DNA from: Deinococcus aerophilus
GTDB lineage: Bacteria; Deinococcota; Deinococci; Deinococcales; Deinococcaceae
Direction: 5' to 3'
DNA length: 64,000 bases
Assembly: GCF_014647075.1 (NCBI RefSeq)
Contig: NZ_BMOM01000010.1
Location: 33,890 to 97,889, forward strand
Shown here piece by piece: positions 19,599 to 34,404 of the stretch (its first letter is position 1; each line of letters starts with the position of its first letter). The notes below the pieces were generated by a model, which was not told the origin of the DNA, did not search any database, and worked only from the letters and a program-made list of their open reading frames with translations. The position numbers were made by a program, and so were the translations under genes.

Positions 19599-20735
19599 GT
19601 GACCGCCGCGCCGCGCCTGATGCCTGCCTCCCCGCTGCTGGAGCAAGCCGAGGACTTTTTGAGGCTGTACCACCGTGAGGTCGGGTATGCAGGTGGGCAG
19701 GACGGTCTGGAGGCCCGGCTGGAAACGGCGCGCAGCGAGCTGACGCGCACGGGCCATTACACCCTGACGCCCGGCGAACTCACCCACGGGGCGCGGGTGG
19801 CGTGGCGCAACAGTGCGCGCTGCGTGGGCCGGCTGCCATGGCGGGCGCTGGAGGTCCGCGACCTGCGGCACGCCACCCATCCGGACGAGGTCTTTGCTCA
19901 GTTGCTGGCCCACCTGCACGGGGCCTTCAACGGGGGCCGCATCCGGCCGGTGATCAGCGTCTTTGGCCCCGGCGTCCGCATCCACAACCCCCAGCTGATC
20001 CGCTATGCCGGGTACCCACGGCCGGACGGCGGGGTCGTCGGCGATCCGGAGAACGTGGCCCTCACGGACCATCTGCGGCGGCTGGGCTGGGGGGGCGGCC
20101 CCGGCAGCCCCTTCGACGTGCTGCCGCTTGCCATTGAGGCCGGGGGCGAGGTGCAGCTGTACGACCTGCCGGCCGAAGCCATTCACGAAGTGCCGCTCAC
20201 CCACCCCGACTGCCCGGCCCTGGGGGCCCTGGGCCTGAAATGGCACGCCCTGCCGGTCATCAGCGACATGGCTCTGGAGATCGGTGGCCTGGATTTTGCG
20301 TGTGCGCCCTTCAACGGCTGGTATCTAGAGACCGAGATCGCCGCCCGCAACCTGGCCGATCAGGACCGCTACAACCAGCTGCCCGCCGTGGCCCGCGCCC
20401 TGGGGCTGGACACGTCACGTGCCCGGACCCTGTGGCAGGACCGGGCGCTGGTGGAGCTGAACGTGGCGGCGCTGCATTCCTTTGACGCGGCGGGCGTGCG
20501 CCTGAGCGACCACCACGCCGCGACCCGGCAGTTCGTGCGTTTTGAGGAGGAGGAGGCGCGCGCTGGACGGGCCGTGCGGGGCCGCTGGTCGTGGCTGGTG
20601 CCGCCCCTCTCACCCGCCACCACGCCGGTCTGGCACCGGCACTACGAGGACGGTGACGAATCGCCCCGCTTCGTGCGCGGGCAGGCCGCGTGGGTGAAAT
20701 TGCAGAGACCAGAACGAGGCTGTCCCTTTCACTGA
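19599..20735 (+). CDS. nos: Bacterial nitric oxide synthase, oxygenase domain only
   Basis: Oxidises L-arginine to citrulline and NO using haem and tetrahydrofolate/tetrahydrobiopterin; there is no reductase domain, so electrons come from a separate partner. From the chosen GTG the product has 378 residues. The haem thiolate is C75 in AWRNSARCVGR, and FNGWYLETEIAARN carries the stacking W241 and the arginine-binding E246. PGVRIHNPQLIRYAGY is another family block. The start is uncertain: GTG at 19599 has GAGG 8 nt upstream; GTG 19545 or ATG 19620 are possible. In D. radiodurans the enzyme is tied to tryptophan nitration and UV recovery. Confidence 0.93.
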   Translation: MTAAPRLMPASPLLEQAEDFLRLYHREVGYAGGQDGLEARLETARSELTRTGHYTLTPGELTHGARVAWRNSARCVGRLPWRALEVRDLRHATHPDEVFAQLLAHLHGAFNGGRIRPVISVFGPGVRIHNPQLIRYAGYPRPDGGVVGDPENVALTDHLRRLGWGGGPGSPFDVLPLAIEAGGEVQLYDLPAEAIHEVPLTHPDCPALGALGLKWHALPVISDMALEIGGLDFACAPFNGWYLETEIAARNLADQDRYNQLPAVARALGLDTSRARTLWQDRALVELNVAALHSFDAAGVRLSDHHAATRQFVRFEEEEARAGRAVRGRWSWLVPPLSPATTPVWHRHYEDGDESPRFVRGQAAWVKLQRPERGCPFH

Positions 20736-20911
20736 CGTTGATGTGTGCCTCGGGTCAGACGCACACCCTCTGCCCCCGGCCCAAGTCCAGGGGATAGGGG
20801 GATTTCCGGCCCCCCAGCCTGTTTCTGGCAGGCCTGTAAAACAGGGAGACAGAACTGAACATAAGGCACGCACCCATGCCACCGGCCAGACTGTCTTTCC
20901 GGCCGAACGGC

Positions 20912-21403
20912 TCAGTTGGCCAATTTATACGCCTTGAGGAAGGTATTAATCATTGCTTTGCCCTCGCTGATCAGGTAAGTGACTAGGCCGTCGTTGCTGG
21001 CCAATACGCCGTAAGCTGCCGTGCTCCAGATGCTCACCGGCTCGGTATAGGCATCATTAATATCGGGAGACGCGTACGCTGCAAAATCCCACAGATTGAG
21101 TTCGCCGTACCATGCACGGGGTGTTCCGGTGGTGGCTCCAAAGTCTAGGCCGACGGCATATTCGCTGCAGGCCCGCACACCCATTTCCTTGAACGGGATG
21201 CGCTGTGCTTTGGCCGAGCTCACGAAATGGTCGTAGAGCGCCTGCGCCACAGTGGCGCTTGTAGATCCCAGCGAGCCGATTCCAGTCGTGAACGATTCGT
21301 TGTCCACACACAGGGTCGTACCGGTCATGTTGCTCGTTGCCGCCGAAGCGGTGCCCGTGGTCAACACGAAACCTGCCGCGAGCATTACAGAAGGTGTTTT
21401 CAT
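20912..21403 (-). CDS. Orphan secreted protein of unknown function
   Basis: 163 residues. The first 21 form a Sec signal peptide ([21 protein letters not shown], AxA cleavage). The mature part contains two cysteines (TLCVDNESF and RACSEYA) that could form a disulfide, and is rich in Ser, Thr, Ala and aromatic residues. I recognise no family. A strong AAGGAGG Shine-Dalgarno lies 7 nt before the ATG. Base composition is lower in GC than the neighbours and third positions are less biased, which hints at recent acquisition. Transcribed divergently from metH and convergently with NOS. Confidence 0.75.
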   Translation of the reverse strand: MKTPSVMLAAGFVLTTGTASAATSNMTGTTLCVDNESFTTGIGSLGSTSATVAQALYDHFVSSAKAQRIPFKEMGVRACSEYAVGLDFGATTGTPRAWYGELNLWDFAAYASPDINDAYTEPVSIWSTAAYGVLASNDGLVTYLISEGKAMINTFLKAYKLAN

Positions 21404-21629
21404 GTTCGTCCTCCTTGCGACCAGGCAGCTGTTTCACGGCTTCCATGGAATCAAGTCAGCTGGCCGTTGAGCGTCCGGGCAGACTACGTAACCCGATGTC
21501 TCACAACCCTTATGAAATACGTGTTTCAGCACATTTTTTAGGTAATAGGCGGCGCTGTGGGCTTGTCCACCCCACCCCCCTTTTTCCTTATCCACACCAC
21601 GCTATGCTCGCCGTATCGCGCCGGCAAAG
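21404..21629. other. Divergent intergenic region ahead of the metH riboswitch
   Basis: About 225 bp without a gene between the secreted-protein gene and the metH riboswitch. It is distinctly AT-richer around 21500-21545 and must hold promoters for both directions. TATGCT at 21603-21608 would start a metH transcript just ahead of the riboswitch, but I see no good -35 at 17 bp. No other feature recognised. Confidence 0.5.
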
Positions 21630-21751
21630 CGCGGTCATCCAGAGCGCCCGAGGGTTTTTTCTGCCCACCGACGGCGCGGCAACCAGGCCCTCATGGCGGC
21701 CCCGGTGCCCCACAGAAAAGCTTTCCGCTGGGGTGCGCCGACGATGGCGCG
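21630..21751 (+). promoter_or_regulatory. SAM-I (S-box) riboswitch in the metH leader
   Basis: Binds S-adenosylmethionine in the 5' leader of metH-metF. P1 pairs 21630-21639 with 21743-21751 (one bulged G). The core AGAG and P2 GCGCC (21644-21648)/GGCGC (21673-21677) contain a kink-turn (GAGGG...CCC-ACC-GA). The invariant GGCAACC is at 21678-21684, with ACC pairing to GGT of GGTGC (21704-21708) in P3. The P2 loop TTTTCTG (21657-21663) is exactly complementary to CAGAAAA (21713-21719), giving the pseudoknot expected between the P2 loop and J3/4. All the main S-box elements are therefore present in order. SAM-IV is a less likely alternative. Confidence 0.87.
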
Positions 21752-21802
21752 GGCGGGAGGCGATGGCCGGAAGACTGAGGCGCACCGCGCAAAGACATTT
21801 CC

Positions 21803-21826
21803 AGGCCGCCGGATGCGGTCTGTTTT
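21803..21826 (+). terminator. Riboswitch-controlled terminator before metH
   Basis: AGGCCGC (21803-21809) pairs with GCGGTCT (21815-21821) over a 5-nt loop and is followed by GTTTT, 18 nt before the metH start. GGCGG at 21752-21756, directly after P1, could pair with CCGCC at 21806-21810 as an antiterminator when SAM is low (inference). Confidence 0.75.
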
Positions 21827-21843
21827 GCCAGAGGTACAGAGCT

Positions 21844-25610
<3,767 letters not shown>

Positions 25611-25614
<4 letters not shown>

Positions 25615-26354
25615 CCTCCCGCGTTTCCATCGAACTCGTTCCCCGCTCGCGCTCGGGGCTGCGCGCCGAACTCGCGGCGGTGGCCGCGCATCTGCCGGGG
25701 GTAGACACGGTGAATGTGCCGGATCTGACGCGCTTTTCCACGCGTTCGTGGCAGGGCTGCGCCTTCGCCCGCCCCCGCTACCGGGCGATTCCCCACATCC
25801 GGGCGGTGGACCTCAATCCGCGTGAACCGCTGGCGATGGCCGCACATCTGGACGAACATGGCCTGGATGAGGTCCTGATCGTGTCCGGAGACGCCCCCGC
25901 CGACATGAGCGCGCGGGTGTACGACGTGAGCACCGTGGAAGCCATCCGCCGCTTTGCGCGCGAGCTGCCGCAGGTGCGGGTCTACGCCGGCCTGGACCCC
26001 TACCGCCAGTCGCTGGCGCGCGAGCGCGATTACCTGGCGCGCAAGCTCGACGCCGGGGCCATCGGCTTTTTCACCCAGCCGTTTTTCGACCTGAGACTGA
26101 TGCAGACCTACGCCGACCTGATTCCAGAAGGCGCGCAGGTGTGGTGGGGCGCGACCTCCATCACCGAGGAACCGACCCTGAACTACTGGCGGGCACGCAA
26201 CCACGCCGTCTTTCCCCGCAGCTTCCAGCCGACCCTGGAATGGAACCGCGCCTTCGCGGCGCAGGTGCTCGCCTTTGCCGGCGAGCGCAGCCAGCACGCC
26301 TACTTCATGCCGGTACGGGCCGACATACGCGGGTATCTGGGCGGCATTGTTTAA
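25611..26354 (+). CDS. metF: Methylenetetrahydrofolate reductase family protein
   Basis: Reduces 5,10-methylene-THF to 5-methyl-THF, the methyl donor for the MetH encoded just upstream. The GTG start overlaps the metH stop (GTGA), so the pair is coupled under the same riboswitch. The 247-residue product is shorter than typical MetF (about 290) and divergent, but keeps an N-terminal S-x-E (VSIELVP), the VNVPD strand, [14 protein letters not shown] and the FFTQPFFDL signature. An alternative role in a related folate step cannot be excluded from sequence. Confidence 0.85.
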
Positions 26355-26374
26355 GGGCCTTCACGCAGGGGTGG

Positions 26375-26403
26375 TGGACAGCTTAATTCATAATCATTAT
26401 GAT
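26375..26403 (+). promoter_or_regulatory. katA promoter
   Basis: TGGACA (26375-26380), 17-bp spacer, TATGAT (26398-26403). The -10 is covered by a PerR/Fur-type operator. The leader is about 70 nt and includes an AAGGAG Shine-Dalgarno before the katA ATG. Confidence 0.75.
26388..26402 (+). promoter_or_regulatory. PerR/Fur-family operator (7-1-7 palindrome)
   Basis: TCATAATCATTATGA is a perfect 7-1-7 palindrome of the Fur-superfamily class (PerR box TTATAATNATTATAA; Fur box TGATAATNATTATCA). It covers the katA -10, so bound repressor would block RNA polymerase. The PerR-like regulator is encoded directly after katA. Confidence 0.85.
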
Positions 26404-26481
26404 TCCCAGGACTGGGCCTGATTCGTTCGCCCGGCTTCCCGTTGTTCCGCAGAGCGTCGCCGCCTGCCCAAGGAGATCTCC

Positions 26482-28020
26482 ATGATCGAGCCGAAAGAGA
26501 ACCAGCAGCCCACCAGCAGCACCCAGACCCTGACGACCCGCCAGGGCCACCCGGTCCGCAACAACCAGAACCAGCGCACGGTAGGAACGCGCGGTCCGGC
26601 CACGCTGGAGAACTACCAGTTTCTGGAAAAGATCAGCCACTTTGACCGCGAGCGCATCCCCGAGCGCGTGGTGCATGCGCGCGGCGCGGGCGCACACGGC
26701 GTGTTCGAGGCCTACGGCAAGGTCGGCGACGAGAGCATCAGCAAGTACACCCGCGCCAAGCTGTTTCAGGAAAAGGGTAAGCAGACACCTGTCTTCGTGC
26801 GCTTCTCCACGGTGATCCACTCGGGCCACTCGCCCGAGACGCTGCGCGACCCGCGTGGCTTCGCAGTCAAGTTCTACACCGAGGACGGCAACTGGGACCT
26901 CGTGGGCAACAACCTCAAGGTGTTCTTCATCCGCGACGCCATCAAGTTCCCGGACGTGATTCACTCGCTCAAGCCTGATCCCGTGACCAACCGTCAGGAC
27001 GGCGGACGCATCTTCGACTTCATGAGCAACACGCCCGAGTCGGTACACATGCTCACCTTCCTGTTCTCGCCGTGGGGGATTCCGGCAAACTACCGCCAGA
27101 TGCAGGGCAGCGGCGTGAACACCTACAAATGGGTCAACGACAAGGGCGAGGGCACCCTGGTCAAGTACCACTGGGAACCCATGCAGGGCGTCAAGAACCT
27201 GACCCAGCCCGAGGCCGAGCAGATTCAGGCCAAGAACATCAACCACTCCACCCAGGATCTGTACGAGGCCATCGAGCGCGGCGACTTCCCGCAGTGGGAA
27301 CTGCGCGTGCAGATCATGGAGGACGGCGAGCATCCCGAACTCGACTTCGATCCGCTGGACGACACCAAGATCTGGCCCGAAGACCAGTTCCCCATGCTGC
27401 CGGTGGGCATGATGACCCTGAACCGCAACCCCGAGAACTACTTTGCGGAAGTGGAACAGGCAGCTTTCGGCACGGGCGTGCTCGTGGACGGTCTGGACTT
27501 CAGCGACGACAAGATGCTCGTGGGCCGCACCTTCTCGTACTCGGACACCCAGCGCTACCGTGTGGGACCCAACTACCTGCAGCTGCCCATCAACTCGCCG
27601 CGGGCCGGGGTCGCCACCAACCAGCGCGACGGCCAGATGACCTTCCATGTGGACACCGCCCCGGGCCACAACCCGCACGTGAACTATGAGCCGTCAAGCA
27701 TGAACGGCCCCCAGGAAGCGCCGCGCGACCTGCCCGAGCACAGCCCACACGTTGAGGGCCGCCTGCAGCGCGCGAGCATTGAGCGCACCAACAACTTCAA
27801 GCAGGCGGGTGAACGCTACCGCTCCTTTGAGGACTGGGAGCGCGACGACCTGATCAACAACCTCGTCGAGAACATCTCGGCAGCCACGCCGGAAGTCCAG
27901 GCACGCATGGTCGAGCTGTTCACCGAGTGCGACGCCGACTATGGCCGCCGTGTGGCCGAGGGACTGGAACAGGTCCGCCAGAACAAGATGAAGGATACCC
28001 GCGAGCCTCAGCTGTCCTGA
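26482..28020 (+). CDS. katA: Monofunctional haem catalase
   Basis: Breaks hydrogen peroxide into water and oxygen. The 512-residue protein starts MIEPKENQQ and carries the catalytic H65 ([13 protein letters not shown]), N143 ([14 protein letters not shown]) and the proximal haem ligand Y353 in the R-x-F-x-Y motif of [13 protein letters not shown]. Length and motifs fit small-subunit catalases. An AAGGAG ribosome binding site precedes the ATG. The promoter carries a PerR-type operator, so induction by peroxide is expected; a strong terminator follows. Confidence 0.96.
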   Translation: MIEPKENQQPTSSTQTLTTRQGHPVRNNQNQRTVGTRGPATLENYQFLEKISHFDRERIPERVVHARGAGAHGVFEAYGKVGDESISKYTRAKLFQEKGKQTPVFVRFSTVIHSGHSPETLRDPRGFAVKFYTEDGNWDLVGNNLKVFFIRDAIKFPDVIHSLKPDPVTNRQDGGRIFDFMSNTPESVHMLTFLFSPWGIPANYRQMQGSGVNTYKWVNDKGEGTLVKYHWEPMQGVKNLTQPEAEQIQAKNINHSTQDLYEAIERGDFPQWELRVQIMEDGEHPELDFDPLDDTKIWPEDQFPMLPVGMMTLNRNPENYFAEVEQAAFGTGVLVDGLDFSDDKMLVGRTFSYSDTQRYRVGPNYLQLPINSPRAGVATNQRDGQMTFHVDTAPGHNPHVNYEPSSMNGPQEAPRDLPEHSPHVEGRLQRASIERTNNFKQAGERYRSFEDWERDDLINNLVENISAATPEVQARMVELFTECDADYGRRVAEGLEQVRQNKMKDTREPQLS

Positions 28021-28028
28021 GGCAAATG

Positions 28029-28066
28029 AACGTGGCGGGCGCGGAAAACCGTGCCCGCCACGTTTT
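28029..28066 (+). terminator. Intrinsic terminator after katA
   Basis: A 16-bp stem (AACGTGGCGGGC at 28029-28040 with GCCCGCCACGTT at 28053-28064, extended inward by GCGG/CCGT) with an AAAA loop and four Ts. It separates katA from perR, so perR is either read by leak-through or from its own promoter. Confidence 0.9.
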
Positions 28067-28094
28067 CTGGAAGCATCTGCACCCGTGGAGGGCC

Positions 28095-28526
28095 ATGTCT
28101 GGATCTGCCCTGAATGAACTGCAACACCATCTGGAACGGCGCGGACTGCGTGTGACCCAGCCGCGCCTGCGGCTGCTGGAATTCTTCCTGCACACCGAGG
28201 GCCACTTCACACCGGAAGAAATCTCGGAACGGCTGCGGGAAGCGGGGCAGCCCCTGCCCATCGCCACGCTGTACCAGAACCTGAGGACCTTCAGTGAACA
28301 CGGCCTGATCGGCGAGGTGATCGGGCGCAGCGGTGAGGTGCGCTACGACACCAACCTGATGCCCCACTCGCACCTGCGCTGCGCTCAGTGCGGCACCCTG
28401 CTCGACATCATCCTCAGCCTGCCCGACCTGCGCCCGCAGGGGCCCGGCCACGACTGGCACATCACCGGGGCCAGGGTGGAACTGCAGGGCGTGTGTCCGG
28501 ACTGCCAGGCACAGGCGGCTTCCTGA
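28095..28526 (+). CDS. perR: Peroxide-sensing repressor PerR (Fur family)
   Basis: 143-residue metalloregulator. All five regulatory-metal ligands of Bacillus subtilis PerR are present at the same numbers: H37, D85, H91, H93 and D104 (the Asp that separates PerR from Fur, here in TLLDI). Structural zinc cysteines are C96/C99 (CAQC) and C134/C137 (CPDC). Oxidation of H37/H91 by Fe-catalysed peroxide chemistry is the known mechanism. The likely target is the 7-1-7 operator in front of katA. The ATG at 28095 is preceded by GGAGGG; the longer open frame overlaps katA and its terminator and is rejected. Confidence 0.93.
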   Translation: MSGSALNELQHHLERRGLRVTQPRLRLLEFFLHTEGHFTPEEISERLREAGQPLPIATLYQNLRTFSEHGLIGEVIGRSGEVRYDTNLMPHSHLRCAQCGTLLDIILSLPDLRPQGPGHDWHITGARVELQGVCPDCQAQAAS

Positions 28527-28557
28527 GACACCCCACTCCTTTATCGACTGACCCCTT

Positions 28558-28576
28558 CCCCACCGGGATGGGGTTT
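28558..28576 (+). terminator. Weak terminator after perR
   Basis: CCCCA (28558-28562) pairs with TGGGG (28569-28573), followed by TTT, in the gap between convergent genes. Confidence 0.5.
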
Positions 28577-28637
28577 GCCTTGCCCCGAATCAGCCGGGGG
28601 GCGCCGGGAGAAGGTTTTCCAGCAGCCCCCTCTCACG

Positions 28638-29915
28638 TCAGGAGTTGTCCACCACCACCGTGAAGCTCTTGCTGACCTTGCCCTTTGCCGGAACATCCAC
28701 CTTCAGGCTCGCCACGCCGCCATTTCTGGTCGGGGCGGCGCTGTCGATAATGATGATGCGTCCGCCCACCCGCTCCGTGATCTCGGCGCGCACGGCACGG
28801 GTCTTGCTGCTCTCGAAGGTGTAGGTGACCTTGTAGGTGCTCTTGGTGACCGTGCCCTTGCTGTCCTTGACCTGCCCCACAGTCTGGACGGTACGGGTGT
28901 ATGCCACATCCGGATCATCGCCCAGGCTGAAGTCCACCGTGCCGCCCTCGCGGGTTTCCGGCAGGCCCGTCTGCCCCACCAGCCGGCCGTCCTCACGCAC
29001 GGTGATGGGGCCGGCAGGCAGGCGCTGGTCGGCCTTGAAGCGGTAAAAGCGGTTGAGCGTGCCCTCCTGGGTGGCGACATTGAAATACGTCTCCAGACCC
29101 ACATAACGCTCAAAGGTGCTGAGTTTGGGGGTCAGGAAGGGCAGCGTGATGACGCTGTTGGCGGGCAAGGTAAACGGGGTGGTCAGCGCGTAGCGGTACA
29201 GGCCGCGCAGTTCAGATCCACTTCCGATCTTGGGCACCGGGGCGGCGGCCGGGGCCCGCAGATTGAAGCCCGCCGCCTCCGAAGCCACGTCCGCCGCCGG
29301 ATTGGCCTGCACGCTCACGTCGCCCGAGTAGAGCTCGGTGTTCTGCACGTCATACGGCAACTCGGTGGTGTTGCGGATGTCGGCCAGGGCCGAGAGCTGA
29401 GCGCCTGCGTCGCTGGCCTTGAGGGTGTAGCGCGGTGACCAGGCCACCGAACGGGTCAGGTACACGAGCGTGCCGCTGCCGGCCCGGGGCAGCGTGTAGG
29501 TCAGCGTCTGCGACGGGCTCTGGGGATTGGTGGGGGGCGGGGTCTCGAAACGCAGATCCTCGTAGCGCACGTTGAAATACCGGCCAGATGCGTCCTTGAC
29601 CAGCAGATCACGGGCCCGAATCAGGGTCACGGGCTCGGTCTTGCCGTCCCGCTCCAGATACACCGTCTTGCCCTCCAGTCCGCTGAGCCAGTTGGCTTCC
29701 AGCGTCTGCGCCGCGCGGATGAACGGCAGGCCCTCCAGATCCAGCGAGCCGGGCAGCACATTCTCCCAGGCCTGCTGGGGCAACGAGACGCTGAGGGTCG
29801 TTCCACTGCTCTGCACCGGCTGGCGGACTTCTGTAAAGGAGGGGTAGATGCGCAGGTCGGTGGCGTGGGCCGCGCCCAGGGTCAGGGCCGAGAGCACCAT
29901 CAGGGTTCTTTTCAT
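28638..29915 (-). CDS. Exported DUF4139-type protein
   Basis: 425 residues with a Sec signal peptide (MKRTLMVLSALTLGAAHA) and a mature beta-rich protein. Motifs such as VYLERDGKTEPVTLIRARDLLVKD, YLTRSVAWSPRYTLKA, NTTELPYDVQNTEL and the C-terminal TVVVDNS are those of DUF4139 proteins, whose function is not established. No membrane anchor at the C-terminus. It is monocistronic, convergent with perR, and shows no ribosome binding site. Confidence 0.8.
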   Translation of the reverse strand: MKRTLMVLSALTLGAAHATDLRIYPSFTEVRQPVQSSGTTLSVSLPQQAWENVLPGSLDLEGLPFIRAAQTLEANWLSGLEGKTVYLERDGKTEPVTLIRARDLLVKDASGRYFNVRYEDLRFETPPPTNPQSPSQTLTYTLPRAGSGTLVYLTRSVAWSPRYTLKASDAGAQLSALADIRNTTELPYDVQNTELYSGDVSVQANPAADVASEAAGFNLRAPAAAPVPKIGSGSELRGLYRYALTTPFTLPANSVITLPFLTPKLSTFERYVGLETYFNVATQEGTLNRFYRFKADQRLPAGPITVREDGRLVGQTGLPETREGGTVDFSLGDDPDVAYTRTVQTVGQVKDSKGTVTKSTYKVTYTFESSKTRAVRAEITERVGGRIIIIDSAAPTRNGGVASLKVDVPAKGKVSKSFTVVVDNS

Positions 29916-29999
29916 GGCCGTATGGTGTCTTACGTCTCTTTATGAGATGTGAGAGGGTCCGTCAGACGCGCGACAGAAAACTGTGCCGCAGAACGGCAT

Positions 30000-30023
30000 A
30001 AAAAAACTCCCCCGGAGGGGAGT
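30000..30023 (-). terminator. Intrinsic terminator of the oligopeptide transporter operon
   Basis: ACTCCCC (30006-30012) pairs with GGGGAGT (30017-30023) over a 4-nt loop; the minus-strand transcript then runs into six or seven Us (A-run 30000-30006). Confidence 0.92.
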
Positions 30024-30062
30024 GGGTGACGCCTCAGGCAAGCCGGTCGGTCTGACCGGTCC

Positions 30063-32131
<2,069 letters not shown>

Positions 32132-32180
32132 TGTTCCTCCATTGTTACCACGTAGCGCATCATACATGTCCTGTCGTTCG

Positions 32181-33323
32181 TTACTGCCGCTTGCGCGGGT
32201 CAAAGGCGTCGCGCAGACCGTCACCCAGCAGCTGGAAGCAGCCCACCGTGAAGACGATAAAGAAGCCGGGAATCAGCACCCACGGACGGGCATTCAGACT
32301 GGACAGACCGCCTTCCTGTGCCTGGGCCAGCAGACTGCCCCAGCTGACGTAGGGTTCGACGGCGCCGATGCCCAGGAAGCTCAGGCCCGATTCCAGCAGG
32401 ATGAAGCCCGGAATGCCCAGCGACAGCCCGATGATCACGTAGGTGGTCATGGTGGGCAGCATGTGCCGCCACATGATGCGTCCGTTGCCCGCGCCGAGTG
32501 CCTGCGCGGCCGAAACGAAGTCCTGCTCGCGCACGCTGAGCATCTGTCCACGCGTGACACGCGCCAGACCGCCCCAGCCGATGAAGGACAGAATGCCCAG
32601 AATCACATACAGCGCAAGAATGGGATTGATGTCCTGTGGAAAGACCGAGCGCAGCAGCAGCAGCAAGAACAGGTAGGGAATGGCCGACAGCACTTCCACG
32701 AAGCGCATGATGATCACGTCCACCACGCCGCCGAAGAACGCCGCCACCGCACCCATGAACAGGCCGATGATGGTGCTGAGCAGAACCGCGCCCACACCGA
32801 TGGTCAGGCTGATCTGCGAGGCGTACAGGATGCGGGTAAACAGATCACGCCCCAGCGCCTCGCCGCCAAACAGGAACACGTTGCAGTCGGGATTCTCCGC
32901 GCCGGTCCCGAACAGGTGCAGATTGCCGGGAATGAAGCCCAGCAGCTTGTAGGACGCGCCGCGCACCCCGAAGTACACCGGGCAGCGTTCCGTCGTGGGT
33001 TTGTACTCGTTGACGAAGGTGTCCATGTTCAGCTGCTGCGAGTACTTGAACACGTAAGGACGGGTAAAAGCGCCCGTATCCGGATCACGCACATACACCG
33101 GCGTGGGGGGCTGGAAACGGGTGATGTTGGAGGTGGAGTAGCTGGACAGACCGTCCGGCGCGAGGAACGGGGCGAAGATCGCCATCAGGTAGATCAGGAT
33201 CAGCAATACGCCGCCGGTCTGGGCCAGGCGGTTCTTGCGGAACTGGCCCCAGGCAACCGAGAACTGGGACTGACCCTGTGAACGGCGCGCAGTTTTCTGT
33301 GGAGCAGGCGCAGTAGTCGTCAT
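32181..33323 (-). CDS. oppC: Oligopeptide/dipeptide ABC transporter permease (OppC/DppC type) with enlarged outer loop
   Basis: 380-residue inner-membrane permease, longer than the usual 290-310. Helix 1 ([20 protein letters not shown]) is followed by about 120 residues predicted to lie outside the membrane (including [13 protein letters not shown] and [11 protein letters not shown], with two cysteines) before the conserved transmembrane core. The cytoplasmic coupling loop reads [25 protein letters not shown], the EAA motif. The gene is 8 bp from oppB. Confidence 0.93.
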   Translation of the reverse strand: MTTTAPAPQKTARRSQGQSQFSVAWGQFRKNRLAQTGGVLLILIYLMAIFAPFLAPDGLSSYSTSNITRFQPPTPVYVRDPDTGAFTRPYVFKYSQQLNMDTFVNEYKPTTERCPVYFGVRGASYKLLGFIPGNLHLFGTGAENPDCNVFLFGGEALGRDLFTRILYASQISLTIGVGAVLLSTIIGLFMGAVAAFFGGVVDVIIMRFVEVLSAIPYLFLLLLLRSVFPQDINPILALYVILGILSFIGWGGLARVTRGQMLSVREQDFVSAAQALGAGNGRIMWRHMLPTMTTYVIIGLSLGIPGFILLESGLSFLGIGAVEPYVSWGSLLAQAQEGGLSSLNARPWVLIPGFFIVFTVGCFQLLGDGLRDAFDPRKRQ

Positions 33324-33331
33324 TTTTTAGC

Positions 33332-34315
33332 TCACCCGACCTTGATGCGTGGGTCGACCACGGCCAGAAGAATGTCTGAGAGGGCGTTGCCGATGATCAG
33401 CAGCACCGTCGAGATCACCGTGAAGCCCGCGATCAGGTAGAGGTCCTGGGCATTGATGGCGGTCAGGAGCATGGGCGTGATTCCCGGATAGGCATACACC
33501 ACTTCCACAAAGCCCGCTCCGCTGATGGCGGCGGGCAGCAGACCCCCAATGCCCGCGACGATGGGCACGATGGCATTGCGGAAGGTGTGCTTCCAGATGG
33601 CGCTGCGCTCACTGACGCCCTTGGCGCGTGCGGTGCGGATGTAGTCCGAGCGCATCACTTCCAGCATCAGGCCGCGGATCACGCGGGTCAGCCCGGCCGC
33701 GTCCGTGATGGCAAGCACCGCCGCTGGAATCAGCAGGTGCTTGAGCACATCCCAGATCTGGCCCAGGGTGGAGAGCTGATCATGGTTGTTGCTGGTCATG
33801 CCACCGATGGGGATGTCCCAGCCGGTCGCGTTGCGAATCTGCAGGATGAAGTAGATGACGATCAGGAACAGGAAGAAGCTGGGAAAGCCCAGCAGGAAGT
33901 ACAGAACCACATTGATGGCCTTGTCGCCGAAGGAATTCTGCCGAACCGCGCCGTACACGCCGATGGGAATGGCAATGGCATAAAAGAACACCAGATTCAG
34001 CAGCACCAGCCACACCGAGTTCACGATACGCGGCCAGATCACGGGCAGGACCGGCTGGGTGTACTGAAACGACAGCCCGAAGTCGCCGTGGAAGATCATG
34101 TTGTTCATCCAGTACAGGTACTGGACCCATATCGGCTTATCCAGCCCGAAACTGGCCTGCAGATTGGCAATCTGCTCGGGGCTGATGCCCGGGTTCAGCC
34201 GGGCCGGCGTCAGGAAGTCGCCGGGCGCCAGCGAGATCACAAAAAAGATCAGGACGCTGGCGAGCAGCAGCGTGGGAATGGCCTGAAAGAAGCGCCGAAC
34301 AAGAAATGGAATCAT
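33332..34315 (-). CDS. oppB: Oligopeptide/dipeptide ABC transporter permease (OppB/DppB type)
   Basis: 327-residue permease with six membrane helices. The EAA loop reads RSDYIRTARAKGVSERSAIWKHTFRNA; the N-terminus (MIPFLVRRFFQAIPTLLLAS) and C-terminus (LADILLAVVDPRI-like) match DppB/OppB. Pairs with the OppC-like permease as the translocation channel. Confidence 0.94.
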   Translation of the reverse strand: MIPFLVRRFFQAIPTLLLASVLIFFVISLAPGDFLTPARLNPGISPEQIANLQASFGLDKPIWVQYLYWMNNMIFHGDFGLSFQYTQPVLPVIWPRIVNSVWLVLLNLVFFYAIAIPIGVYGAVRQNSFGDKAINVVLYFLLGFPSFFLFLIVIYFILQIRNATGWDIPIGGMTSNNHDQLSTLGQIWDVLKHLLIPAAVLAITDAAGLTRVIRGLMLEVMRSDYIRTARAKGVSERSAIWKHTFRNAIVPIVAGIGGLLPAAISGAGFVEVVYAYPGITPMLLTAINAQDLYLIAGFTVISTVLLIIGNALSDILLAVVDPRIKVG

Positions 34316-34404
34316 GCCTTACTCCGAAGGGAACCGGTTTTCCCCAAAATGTGGAGGGCAGTCCGCCCGCAGCAGACCACCCCCCACAGTCGAACGCGGG
34401 TGGA

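Noticed and set aside
21337..21843. Upstream 169-codon extension of the metH frame
   Set aside because: It crosses the SAM riboswitch and terminator and overlaps the divergent secreted-protein gene; the MetH homology begins at 21844.
21404..21843. Cobalamin riboswitch ahead of metH
   Set aside because: Considered because MetH uses B12, but no GCCACTG-type B12 box is present, while all SAM-I elements are.
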